Below are positions 45,525 to 53,583 of a stretch of DNA of 64,000 nt, piece after piece. The notes under the pieces were generated by a model that did no database searches, had not been told where the DNA came from, and was given only the letters and a program-made list of their open reading frames with translations. The position numbers and the translations under genes are program-made. This DNA is from Panacibacter microcysteis (GTDB lineage Bacteria; Bacteroidota; Bacteroidia; Chitinophagales; Chitinophagaceae), in NCBI RefSeq assembly GCF_015831355.1, contig NZ_JADWYR010000001.1:868001-932000 (forward strand), given 5' to 3'. Positions within the stretch are counted from its first letter, which is position 1. Each line of letters begins with the position of its first letter.

Positions 45525-46061
45525 ATGAGCCTGGAGAATGGCTTTATCAAAGATTGTATCAAACGGCTAAGCTATTACAAAGAGCTTGCAGACAAAACCT
45601 TTGACCAGCTTAGCGACGAGGATCTTTTTTACCATGCCAATGAAGAAAGCAACAGTATTGCAGTAATTGTACAGCATATGGCGGGCAACATGCTCAGCCG
45701 CTTTACCGGCTTTCTTACAGAAGACGGTGAAAAAGCCTGGCGCAACCGAGACCAGGAATTTGAAGTTGCACTTACCACAAAAGATGACATGCTTAATTTG
45801 TGGCAAAAAGGCTGGGCATGTGTTTTTCATGCGCTCGAACAATTACAGCCGGCAGATCTTACCAAAACCATTTACATACGCACAGAGCCGCTCCTGGTGT
45901 ACGACGCGGTACTCCGGCAACTGGCACATTACCCACACCATATTGGCCAGATTCTTTACATCGGCAAAATGCGCAAGGGCGCTTCCTGGCAAACACTAAG
46001 CATACCCCGCGGCGGCAGCAATACGTTCAACGATCAAATGGCTGGGCCTCGAAAACAATAA
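45525..46061 (+). CDS. DUF1572/DinB-like protein
   Basis: The 178-residue protein starts at the ATG at 45525, just after ggt; the longer frame running into ggt is not credible. It matches the DUF1572 branch of the DinB/YfiT four-helix fold. Three spaced histidines that can bind a metal are visible: IAVIVQHMAGNMLSRF, and two in AHYPHHIGQILYIGK. DinB-like enzymes include thiol (bacillithiol, mycothiol) transferases; this branch is uncharacterised. Adjacency to ggt could hint at thiol metabolism, but that is weak. Confidence 0.8.
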   Translation: MSLENGFIKDCIKRLSYYKELADKTFDQLSDEDLFYHANEESNSIAVIVQHMAGNMLSRFTGFLTEDGEKAWRNRDQEFEVALTTKDDMLNLWQKGWACVFHALEQLQPADLTKTIYIRTEPLLVYDAVLRQLAHYPHHIGQILYIGKMRKGASWQTLSIPRGGSNTFNDQMAGPRKQ

Positions 46062-46098
46062 TGCGCATAGCAGACTTCTTTAAGCTTTAATCTTTTTT

Positions 46099-46365
46099 GG
46101 TACCCGGCAACAGGTCAAATGGCATCGCCTGTTGCGTCGCACACTTGTACTTTCTGTTTTTATGGCGGCTGCAGCGTTCTGTTGCATCGAAAATCTTTAA
46201 ACGCCAATTCCGAATTGAATATGGTACATATTATGTATAACAGTAACCCGCAGCAGGTACAAAACAACCCTGGTGCCGAAAACCGCAACCCACAGTTCAG
46301 TATTGCTTTGCAGCACAAGAGTGCGACGCAACGGAAGCCTCATGCTTATTCAACTGCCTGGCTCA
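46099..46365. repeat. Dispersed repeat locus 12: doublet
   Basis: The left end GGTACCCGGC is at 46099, with GGCATCGCCT and core GTTGCGTCGCAC at 46131-46142. The right core GTGCGACGCAAC is at 46321-46332 with the AGCCTCATGCTTATTC subtype and end CTGCCTGGCTCAT. It fills most of the 404-bp gap between the DinB-like gene and tamB; the rest is A/T-rich leader of tamB, with TATCTTTA near 46432 as a possible promoter box. Confidence 0.85.
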
Positions 46366-46465
46366 TAAATATTCACGCAATTTTATGTAAAGGCTGTTCT
46401 AAATGGTTGTTGCTTTTCGCCTTCAGCCTTTATCTTTATTTTTACCGAATTAAAATCCGCATCAT

Positions 46466-49400
46466 TTGGGCAAGAAAATTCTGAAGGTCACAAATATTGT
46501 TTTATTGTCTTCGCTTGCGTTGAGCCTTCTTGCTTTTGTGCTGGATTATCTTCATACGCTGCTGCCTGCAGTAATCATTCTTTTTGTTTTCCTGGTTATA
46601 AATAAGATCGGCAGAAAAGTTGTACTGGGCATTTTTGGCTTTCTATTGCTGGTTGTGCTGCTGCTGCAGACAGATTACGTACAGAATATCATCATCGGCC
46701 AGGTTACCGGCCGCCTGTCTAAAGACCTTAATACGGAAGTAAGCATAAAGCACATCAGTTTTTCCTTTTTTGATAAGCTTGACCTGGACGGCACACTGAT
46801 ACGTGATGATAAAAAGGATACGCTGCTCTATGCCGGTACTATGAAAATAAGGGTTACCGACTGGTTTTTTCTGAAAGACAAGATAGACCTTAAATACATT
46901 GGCCTGGAGAATGCGCTGATAGACCTTAACAGGAAAGACTCTGTATGGAATTACCAGTTCATTGCTGATCACTTTGCATCTGCCGATACGGCAAAAAAAA
47001 CGCGTAGCGGCAAGAGCATTACAATCAATCTTCAAAAAATTGACCTGAAGAAAGTGCGCTTTGTACAGCACGATGAGTGGGTTGGCCAGACCATGACTTT
47101 TAAAGTTGGCAGCATGCTGGCTGATATTGGCAAAACAGACTTTAGCAAAAACGTAGTGGATGTAACCAGTGTAGACCTGGACAAACCCTACTTTTCCCTG
47201 GAAGATTTTGATGGTTACAGGCCTGATAGCCTGAAGCGTAAAAACACAGATACCGGGATGTACTTTAATGCAGGTGACCTGCTGTTGAAAGTTGCTTCGA
47301 TAAAGATGACCGATGGTGTATTCATTAGTATGAAACGGGGTGAGGTGTCTGACAAAGGTGTTTTTGACGGCACTAATATCAGGGCGAGTAAAATAAACGG
47401 CAATATTGAAAATATCTCTTTTATAAAAGACACGATACGGGCAAAGGTAAATTTAACTGCCGTGGAAAGAAGCGGTTTTAAACTCACCCGTCTTAGGGCA
47501 GACTTTAAACTTACCCCACAGGTAATGGAGTTTGCAAAACTTGACATTCGTACACCATCGAGCAGACTGGGTGATTATTATGCCATGCGTTACCGGGATT
47601 TTAATGAAGATATGTCTGACTACATAACGCGTGTAGTAATGGACGCCCGTTTTAGGAACTCCAATGTTAGCAGCGACGACATTGCTTTTTTTGCACCGGA
47701 ACTGACCAGTTGGAAACAGAAAGCGTCCATAAGCGGTAAGTTTCTTGGCACGGTAGAAGATTTTAAAGTTGACAACCTGTTTTTACGTACCGGGCCCAAT
47801 ACTTACGCAACCGGTGATCTTGCCATGAAAGGCTTGCCCGACATTGATAAAACATATATTACGTTTACCAACGGCACGGTACAGACCAATAACCGGGAGA
47901 TAGATTTTCTTTACCCCGGTATGGCCAAAATGGGCACGCCTGACATGGCTGCGCTGGGTAATGTGCTTTACCGTGGAGACTTCAGGGGCACGATCAGTAA
48001 GTTTAGTACCAAAGGCACACTAAGCAGTATGCTGGGCGGCATTTATGCAGACATTAGCATGAACCTTCCGCAAAAGGGTGAACCATCTTATAAAGGCAAC
48101 CTGCAAACAAAACAGTTCAACCTGGGAAAATTTGTAAAAGTAAGCTCGCTGGGGCGCATGAGTTTTAAAGGCAAGGTTGAAGGCACCAGTTTCGAACTTG
48201 ATAAAGCACGTACAACACTGGATGGTAATTTCGATTCGCTGCAGTTCAATGGCTATACCTACCGCAACCTTACATTCAGCGGTTCTATTGCCAAAGAAAA
48301 ACTAAACGGAGATTTTAAAGCGGATGACCCAAACTTTGACTTCCTGAGCAGTATTCAACTTGATCTTTCAGGCAGGCAACCATCCTTTAACATTCTTGGC
48401 GACCTTGCAGAAGCCAATTTTCAAAAACTGAATTTTACAAATAAGGATTTCAAATTAACCGGTCTCTTTGACTTAAACTTTACCGGCCGTAACATCGATG
48501 ACTTTTTGGGTACAGCGAAAATTCTGAACGCCACATTGCTGCACGACAGTACACGCCTTGACTTTGATTCACTTTCGGTAAATGCATTTATTGACTCCGC
48601 CAACAGGAAAGTACTGAGTGCAGAGAGTAACCAATTTGATGTAAAGGTTTCCGGGCAGTACAATATTCTTGATTTACCCAACAGTTTTCAGTCTTTTCTG
48701 CACCGCTATTACCCCTCGCTCATAAACCCGCCAAAGAATACACCGAAAGACCAGCGTTTTTTTGTTGAGATCAACACGAAGGATTTCGACAAATATGCTA
48801 CTGTAATAGACCCACGCTTATCTGGTTTGGACTATGCAAGGCTGGTTGGTGGTGTAAATACCACCCGGCAGGATTCCGGCTTTTACGTACGTGCCGAAAT
48901 ACCCTACGCAAAGTTTGACAAATACAAAATAGAGAACGCCAATATAAAAGGCATTGGCAACCTTGATACGCTTAACGTTAACGGAGATGTGGAGCGCATA
49001 TATATCGGCGACAGTTTATTTTTTCCAAATACTTACCTCAACATATCTTCTGCCAAAGACCGGTCATTGGTACACATTTCTACCAGTGCAAGTGAAACAT
49101 TGAACAATGCAGACCTGAATGCAGAAGTGCATACGCTGGAAGATGGTGTACGGGTAAACTTTATGCCTTCATCTTTTGTGGTAAACACCAAAAAATGGGA
49201 ACTGGAAAAAGAAGGAGAGATCGTTGTACGTAAAAACTTTGCCTCGGCAAGAAATGTAAAGTTTTCACAGGGTTTTCAGCAGATAACCATTGAAACGGAA
49301 GAAGAAGAGGGCACCAGTTCCAGTAACCTTGTTGTGCGACTAAAGAATGTGAACATGGGCGACTTTACTTCGCTTGTTACAACCAGCCCAAGGTTGGAAG

Positions 49401-51388
49401 GTCTTGCCAACGGTATTGTTTACCTGAGAGATTTCTATTCAAGATTCAATGCCAAAACAGACCTCGTGCTGGAGCAGTTTCGCCTGGATGACGATTCAGT
49501 GGGTATAGTAAAGCTAAATGCAGATTACAACAGTGCAACAGGTAAAATATCTTTCAAAGGCAATGCAGACAACGAGAATTATAAATTTGACCTGGACGGT
49601 TTTTACAACATCAAAGATTCAACCAATACGCCGCTCAATACCACCATTCACATGAATGGCACAAAAATCACTTTTGTAAATACTTTCCTGGAAGATATTT
49701 TTTCAGATATAGAAGGCCTTGCCACAGGCGATCTTACCATCAAAGGAAACCCCAATTCTCCCGATTTGCTGGGCCAGGTTTCGTTGCGTAACGGAGGGCT
49801 TACGGTTGATTATACCAAAGTGCATTATACAATCGACTCCGCTGTATTTACGTTCAACAAAGGTTCTATAGATTTCGGCCGGTTTTCCATCAAAGACAAA
49901 TACAATAACAAAGGTTCTGTAAGAGGTATTCTTTACGAAGATGGCTTTAAAAACATGCGGTACGATTTTGATATGGCCACAGATAAACTGTTGCTGCTGG
50001 ATACCAAAGGAAAAGATAACCAGCAATTCTACGGTAAAGCTATAGGCAAGGCTATGCTGAGCATAAAAGGGCCACAGGAAAATATGCGTATGACCATTAC
50101 CGGCGAACCTGTAGATACAACGCATATTTCCATTGTTACCGCTGCAGGCAAAGAAAGTGCTGATGCAGATTTTATTGTATTCAAAAAATATGGTACAGAA
50201 ATCGTTGAAGCTGTAACACAGTCAGATACCAAGCTAAATATTGCACTCGATCTTACTGCCAACAACAAAGCGCAGATCGATGTAATTCTTGATCAGCTAA
50301 CGGGTGATGTGATCAGCGCTACCGGCGAAGGCAGAATGCGCATCAATGTTCCCGCCAACGGTGAAATGACAATGAATGGCCGCTACAATATTGAAAGCGG
50401 GAAGTACAATTTCAATTTCCAGTCTTTCTTACGCAAACCATTTATTTTAAGACCCAACTCCGGCAACTATATAGAATGGACAGGCGACCCCTACAAAGCA
50501 CGCATGAAGGTAGATGCGCAATACACCGCTACCAATGTATCGATCAATGGCTTGCTTACCAATACCGGCGTGCGCCTTGGCGGCACCGTTAGCGGCTACC
50601 GCGGAGATGTGTACGTTATAGCACACTTAACCGGCGATCTCAGTAATCCTGATATTAAATTCTCTTTTGATTTTCCCGGTGGCTCAGCCATTGAAAATGA
50701 CAATAACCTGCGGCTTTTCCTGGCCAAAGTAGAGAATGATGATAATGAAATGATTAAGCAGGTTACATTTTTGATTGTATTCGGCTCCTTTGCGCCTTAT
50801 GGCCAGTTGGGCAATGGCGGCAGCATTGCACAAACCGCTGGAATCAATACAATATCACAGCAAATTACCAATGAGCTGAATAAACTTGTGTCTAACCTGC
50901 TTACCAAAATAACCGGCGATAAGAGTTTGCAGTTCGACATTAATACCTCTACGTACAGCAGCTCCAGCTTTTATGGCAATGCTGCCACCCAAAACAGGCT
51001 AGACAGGCAGGTGGTAAACCTAAAGATCAATCAAAGCATTTTAAACGATAAGGTAATCATCAGCCTTGGTACAGGGCTCGATTTTAACCTGGGCGGCTCT
51101 GCGGTACAAACCGGCAACTTCCAGTTTTTGCCTGATATTTCAATTGAGTTTGTGTTATCGAACGACCGTAAACTAAGAGCCATTGTGTTCAACAAAAGCA
51201 GTCTTGATGTTGGCAACAGCATTGGCATTATAGGCCGCCGTATACGCCAGGGTATTTCTATCTCTTACACTTTCGATTTTCCAAAAGACAAAACACCCAT
51301 CCCTGTAGATCTTCAGCCATCGGCAGACAGCAGTGCCGTAAAGCCCGAAGACAGTACCATTTTAAACGCAGAAAAGAAAGGAAAATAA
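46466..51388 (+). CDS. tamB: TamB-domain (DUF490) translocation/assembly protein
   Basis: This very large protein (about 1640 residues) is anchored at the inner membrane by N-terminal hydrophobic segments (about 8-27 and 32-70). It then spans the periplasm as a long beta-helical groove, ending in the conserved TamB domain (FILRPNSGNYIEWTGDPYKA near residue 1330, and FLIVFGSFAPYGQLGNGG). TamB-type proteins are implicated in outer-membrane assembly and lipid transport. It seems to start at a TTG; no ATG lies near the first hydrophobic segment. No tamA gene is adjacent. The stop is 2 bp before repeat locus 13. The tail (SADSSAVKPEDSTI) is low-complexity. Confidence 0.9.
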   Translation: MGKKILKVTNIVLLSSLALSLLAFVLDYLHTLLPAVIILFVFLVINKIGRKVVLGIFGFLLLVVLLLQTDYVQNIIIGQVTGRLSKDLNTEVSIKHISFSFFDKLDLDGTLIRDDKKDTLLYAGTMKIRVTDWFFLKDKIDLKYIGLENALIDLNRKDSVWNYQFIADHFASADTAKKTRSGKSITINLQKIDLKKVRFVQHDEWVGQTMTFKVGSMLADIGKTDFSKNVVDVTSVDLDKPYFSLEDFDGYRPDSLKRKNTDTGMYFNAGDLLLKVASIKMTDGVFISMKRGEVSDKGVFDGTNIRASKINGNIENISFIKDTIRAKVNLTAVERSGFKLTRLRADFKLTPQVMEFAKLDIRTPSSRLGDYYAMRYRDFNEDMSDYITRVVMDARFRNSNVSSDDIAFFAPELTSWKQKASISGKFLGTVEDFKVDNLFLRTGPNTYATGDLAMKGLPDIDKTYITFTNGTVQTNNREIDFLYPGMAKMGTPDMAALGNVLYRGDFRGTISKFSTKGTLSSMLGGIYADISMNLPQKGEPSYKGNLQTKQFNLGKFVKVSSLGRMSFKGKVEGTSFELDKARTTLDGNFDSLQFNGYTYRNLTFSGSIAKEKLNGDFKADDPNFDFLSSIQLDLSGRQPSFNILGDLAEANFQKLNFTNKDFKLTGLFDLNFTGRNIDDFLGTAKILNATLLHDSTRLDFDSLSVNAFIDSANRKVLSAESNQFDVKVSGQYNILDLPNSFQSFLHRYYPSLINPPKNTPKDQRFFVEINTKDFDKYATVIDPRLSGLDYARLVGGVNTTRQDSGFYVRAEIPYAKFDKYKIENANIKGIGNLDTLNVNGDVERIYIGDSLFFPNTYLNISSAKDRSLVHISTSASETLNNADLNAEVHTLEDGVRVNFMPSSFVVNTKKWELEKEGEIVVRKNFASARNVKFSQGFQQITIETEEEEGTSSSNLVVRLKNVNMGDFTSLVTTSPRLEGLANGIVYLRDFYSRFNAKTDLVLEQFRLDDDSVGIVKLNADYNSATGKISFKGNADNENYKFDLDGFYNIKDSTNTPLNTTIHMNGTKITFVNTFLEDIFSDIEGLATGDLTIKGNPNSPDLLGQVSLRNGGLTVDYTKVHYTIDSAVFTFNKGSIDFGRFSIKDKYNNKGSVRGILYEDGFKNMRYDFDMATDKLLLLDTKGKDNQQFYGKAIGKAMLSIKGPQENMRMTITGEPVDTTHISIVTAAGKESADADFIVFKKYGTEIVEAVTQSDTKLNIALDLTANNKAQIDVILDQLTGDVISATGEGRMRINVPANGEMTMNGRYNIESGKYNFNFQSFLRKPFILRPNSGNYIEWTGDPYKARMKVDAQYTATNVSINGLLTNTGVRLGGTVSGYRGDVYVIAHLTGDLSNPDIKFSFDFPGGSAIENDNNLRLFLAKVENDDNEMIKQVTFLIVFGSFAPYGQLGNGGSIAQTAGINTISQQITNELNKLVSNLLTKITGDKSLQFDINTSTYSSSSFYGNAATQNRLDRQVVNLKINQSILNDKVIISLGTGLDFNLGGSAVQTGNFQFLPDISIEFVLSNDRKLRAIVFNKSSLDVGNSIGIIGRRIRQGISISYTFDFPKDKTPIPVDLQPSADSSAVKPEDSTILNAEKKGK

Positions 51389-51390
51389 TC

Positions 51391-51638
51391 ATGTACCAGG
51401 CAGTATAACTGTTGGCATCGCCTGTTGCGTCGCACACTTGTACTTTCCATTTTTTATGGCAACTGTTCCAAATTACAGTCATTCGCCATTAACAAAAGCA
51501 GGAAAAAATTATGACAAAATAAACCAACAGTTTGTTGCAGAACTATGTGCTGATACACCCGGAGTTGCTGAGTACACTACCAAAGTACAAGAGTGCGACG
51601 CAACAAATACTTCATGCATATTCAATTGCCGGGCTCAT
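51391..51638. repeat. Dispersed repeat locus 13: doublet with a complete right unit
   Basis: The left end ATGTACCAGGC starts 2 bp after the tamB stop codon; the left core GTTGCGTCGCAC is at 51424-51435. The right half is a complete 86-bp unit (51553-51638): ATACACCCGGAG, core at 51593-51604, then TTCATGCATATTCAA and end TGCCGGGCTCAT. Together they fill most of the 308-bp gap before the toxin gene; 51639-51696 shows nothing else. Confidence 0.87.
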
Positions 51639-51696
51639 AATTATGAATTTTCTTGTGCGCTCAAAGCTTGCGACAAGAGATAGGAGAAGTTTTTGG

Positions 51697-52119
51697 TTAC
51701 GACTCAAATTCTTTTAGGAATTCTTCAGGACTGTATACGGGTAGTGCCGGTATTGATTCCTTTTGCAGCTCTTTATCTTGTGTTATAAAGTAATCAAGTT
51801 TATGGTCTATTGCTGTATAATATTGCAGGGCGTCTTCAATATCTTTTATCTTCGAATGCAGTGCGTTTAATGTAATAATGTGCGTAATATCTATTACGGT
51901 TACATCCGCAAGCAGCGCTAGTAATAATTCTTTCGCCTTTGCATTGCCATAAGCTTTCGTCAACCAATAACCCACAATATGAAGAATAGAAGGCGTTATA
52001 AAAGCTTTCAAGCGGCCTTTAATTGCAGCTTCGAGTATTTTTTTGGATGGCTCGTACCCCTCCCGTTTCAGTGTAAAATCGAGCAAAATATTTGCATCAA
52101 GAAAAACCCTAAAAGCCAT
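51697..52119 (-). CDS. PIN-domain toxin (VapC-like ribonuclease)
   Basis: This 140-residue PIN-domain protein is a predicted Mg2+-dependent ribonuclease toxin. Acidic residues of the fold are present: Asp8 in FLDANILLD, an Asp in KDIEDALQYY near residue 93, and the Asp in YFITQDKEL near 114. The pattern DA-LQ-YTA is typical of Bacteroidota PIN toxins. It overlaps the antitoxin by 11 bp, the usual coupling in type II systems. The RNA target cannot be told from sequence. Confidence 0.85.
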   Translation of the reverse strand: MAFRVFLDANILLDFTLKREGYEPSKKILEAAIKGRLKAFITPSILHIVGYWLTKAYGNAKAKELLLALLADVTVIDITHIITLNALHSKIKDIEDALQYYTAIDHKLDYFITQDKELQKESIPALPVYSPEEFLKEFES

Positions 52120-52351
52120 ATTTTTTCGATTGGTCCTGGTAATACAATTCTTTTAAATCTGATTGCTGGCTTATTGCAGGTTTATCCAGTTTTTCAACAA
52201 GATCAATGATGTTCTTCTTTTTGACAGGCCTGGTAATACTCTTAAAATAGGTTTCTACTAATTCTGAAACACTCGTATTCTTTTTGGATGCGTAAACTTT
52301 GATGTTTTCGAGCAGCGCTTCATCTATGGTAAGATTCAATCTTGTCTTCAT
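52109..52351 (-). CDS. DUF6364-family antitoxin (ribbon-helix-helix type)
   Basis: The 80-residue protein starts with TRLNLTIDEALLENIKVYA, a ribbon-helix-helix pattern (strand followed by helix) used for DNA binding and autoregulation. KKNTSVSELVETYF is the second helix. It fits DUF6364, commonly paired with PIN toxins in Bacteroidota. The C-terminal half (LVEKLDKPAISQQSDLKEL) probably wraps the toxin. It is the first gene of the two-gene operon. Confidence 0.85.
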   Translation of the reverse strand: MKTRLNLTIDEALLENIKVYASKKNTSVSELVETYFKSITRPVKKKNIIDLVEKLDKPAISQQSDLKELYYQDQSKKYGF

Positions 52352-52405
52352 TTTTCAAAAATACGCATATTTATATTTTATGCGCATAGCTAAAAAGAAT
52401 TTATA

Positions 52406-53377
52406 TTAATCAAAACTCTGGTTGGCCGCTTTTGAAAGTTTCAATACCTGGTCGTATTGTTCGGGTGTAAGATCGTTGTAGAAGAAATAAACAGGGTCTA
52501 CTGGCTGACCGCTTTTATGTACCTCGTAATGGCAGTGCGGGCCGGTACTTTTGCCCGTGCTGCCTACCCAGCCTATTACTTCGCCACGCTTTATTTTTTG
52601 CCCGCCACGTGCTTTTATACGCACCATGTGCCCATACAGTGTTTCGTAGCCATAGCCATGGTTTATTACAACATGGTTGCCATAACCGCCTGCATCGTAA
52701 GATGCTTCTTTTACAGTGCCATCTGCCGTTGCATAGATTGGGGTACCCTGCGTAGCAGCAAAATCGAGCCCCGCATGAAACTTTGTAATCTTATATACAG
52801 GATCTATACGGTAACCAAACCCTGATGCAATGTGGCGCAGGTCTTTGTCACTCACCGGCTGTATGGCAGGTATGGCAGCCAGCAGCTTCTCTTTGTTTTT
52901 GATCATTACATCAATATCATCAAAAGACTTTTGCTGGTAAGCGGCGCGTAACGTTAGCGTGTTTAACTGGCCCGTAATACTTTGTACCAGTTCATGCTCG
53001 CCCATACTTTGCACAAGCTGCACTTCTTTGGATTTGGCCATTGCCTTAAGCCTTGCACTATCCGGCACCGGTGTAGCTTCGAAGATTGCACGGTAAACAT
53101 CGTTATCACGGTTCTCCAGCTCGGCCATTTGCTGCTGCAACTGGTCTGTGCGGTTTTTTAGAAGGGAATAATTCTCGCGTAAGGTTTCATTTTCCTGCTG
53201 CAGTAAAATTTCTTTGGGAGAGTCTACATACTGAAAGGCAATGGCAACAATTATTGCGGCAAAAACCAGTGAGCCTGCTATAAAGCCGAATACCCGCAAC
53301 AGCCGCACACGCAAAGGCGTTTCCAGCTTCTCGTACCTGAGGGTATGCGTATTGTAATAGTACTTAACCTTCTTCAT
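52406..53377 (-). CDS. M23-family metallopeptidase, membrane anchored
   Basis: The 323-residue protein has a single membrane helix at about 28-49, a coiled coil at about 58-92 (QQENETLRENYSLLKNRTDQ), and a LytM/M23 domain at about 185-300. Zinc ligands are His and Asp in KFHAGLDFA and the HxH in GPHCHYEVH. It is predicted to cut peptide cross-bridges of peptidoglycan or to activate amidases. The N-terminal sequence MKKVKYYYNTHTLRYEKLE is typical of Bacteroidota M23 proteins that I recognise. It diverges from alaS with repeat locus 14 in between. Confidence 0.9.
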   Translation of the reverse strand: MKKVKYYYNTHTLRYEKLETPLRVRLLRVFGFIAGSLVFAAIIVAIAFQYVDSPKEILLQQENETLRENYSLLKNRTDQLQQQMAELENRDNDVYRAIFEATPVPDSARLKAMAKSKEVQLVQSMGEHELVQSITGQLNTLTLRAAYQQKSFDDIDVMIKNKEKLLAAIPAIQPVSDKDLRHIASGFGYRIDPVYKITKFHAGLDFAATQGTPIYATADGTVKEASYDAGGYGNHVVINHGYGYETLYGHMVRIKARGGQKIKRGEVIGWVGSTGKSTGPHCHYEVHKSGQPVDPVYFFYNDLTPEQYDQVLKLSKAANQSFD

Positions 53378-53392
53378 TAACTAAACAATATT

Positions 53393-53470
53393 ATTGGGCC
53401 CGGCTCCTTTACTGCTATTGAACTGTGGTTGCGTCGCACACTTGTGCGTTCCTATCGCTGCGCGGCAAAG
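53393..53470. repeat. Dispersed repeat locus 14: single left arm
   Basis: The outer end TTGGGCCCGGCTCC is followed by the core GTTGCGTCGCAC at 53428-53439 and then ACTTGTGCGTTCC and GCTGCGCGGC. The inner end is degenerate. It lies between the divergent M23 and alaS genes and directly upstream of the alaS promoter. Confidence 0.75.
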
Positions 53471-53508
53471 TGCACACCTGTTTCTTTTCTCTTGTCTCGT
53501 CTTAATCT

Positions 53509-53516
53509 TACCTTTG
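53509..53516 (+). promoter_or_regulatory. Putative -7 box of alaS
   Basis: TACCTTTG matches TAnnTTTG exactly. CTTGTC at about 53490 could be the -33 TTG element. The leader to the ATG at 53584 would be about 60 nt. Confidence 0.5.
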
Positions 53517-53583
53517 CACCCCGTAAGCAAACAAAGATAAACGCTTACGAACTTAATACTATTCTAAATTTTGATTGCCCGTT

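Noticed and set aside
51438-51683. Small frames in and around the repeat copies (for example those giving CDAT or SDTTGDA peptides)
   Set aside because: They recur in several frames wherever a repeat copy lies, have no consistent start or signal, and are by-products of the repeat sequence.
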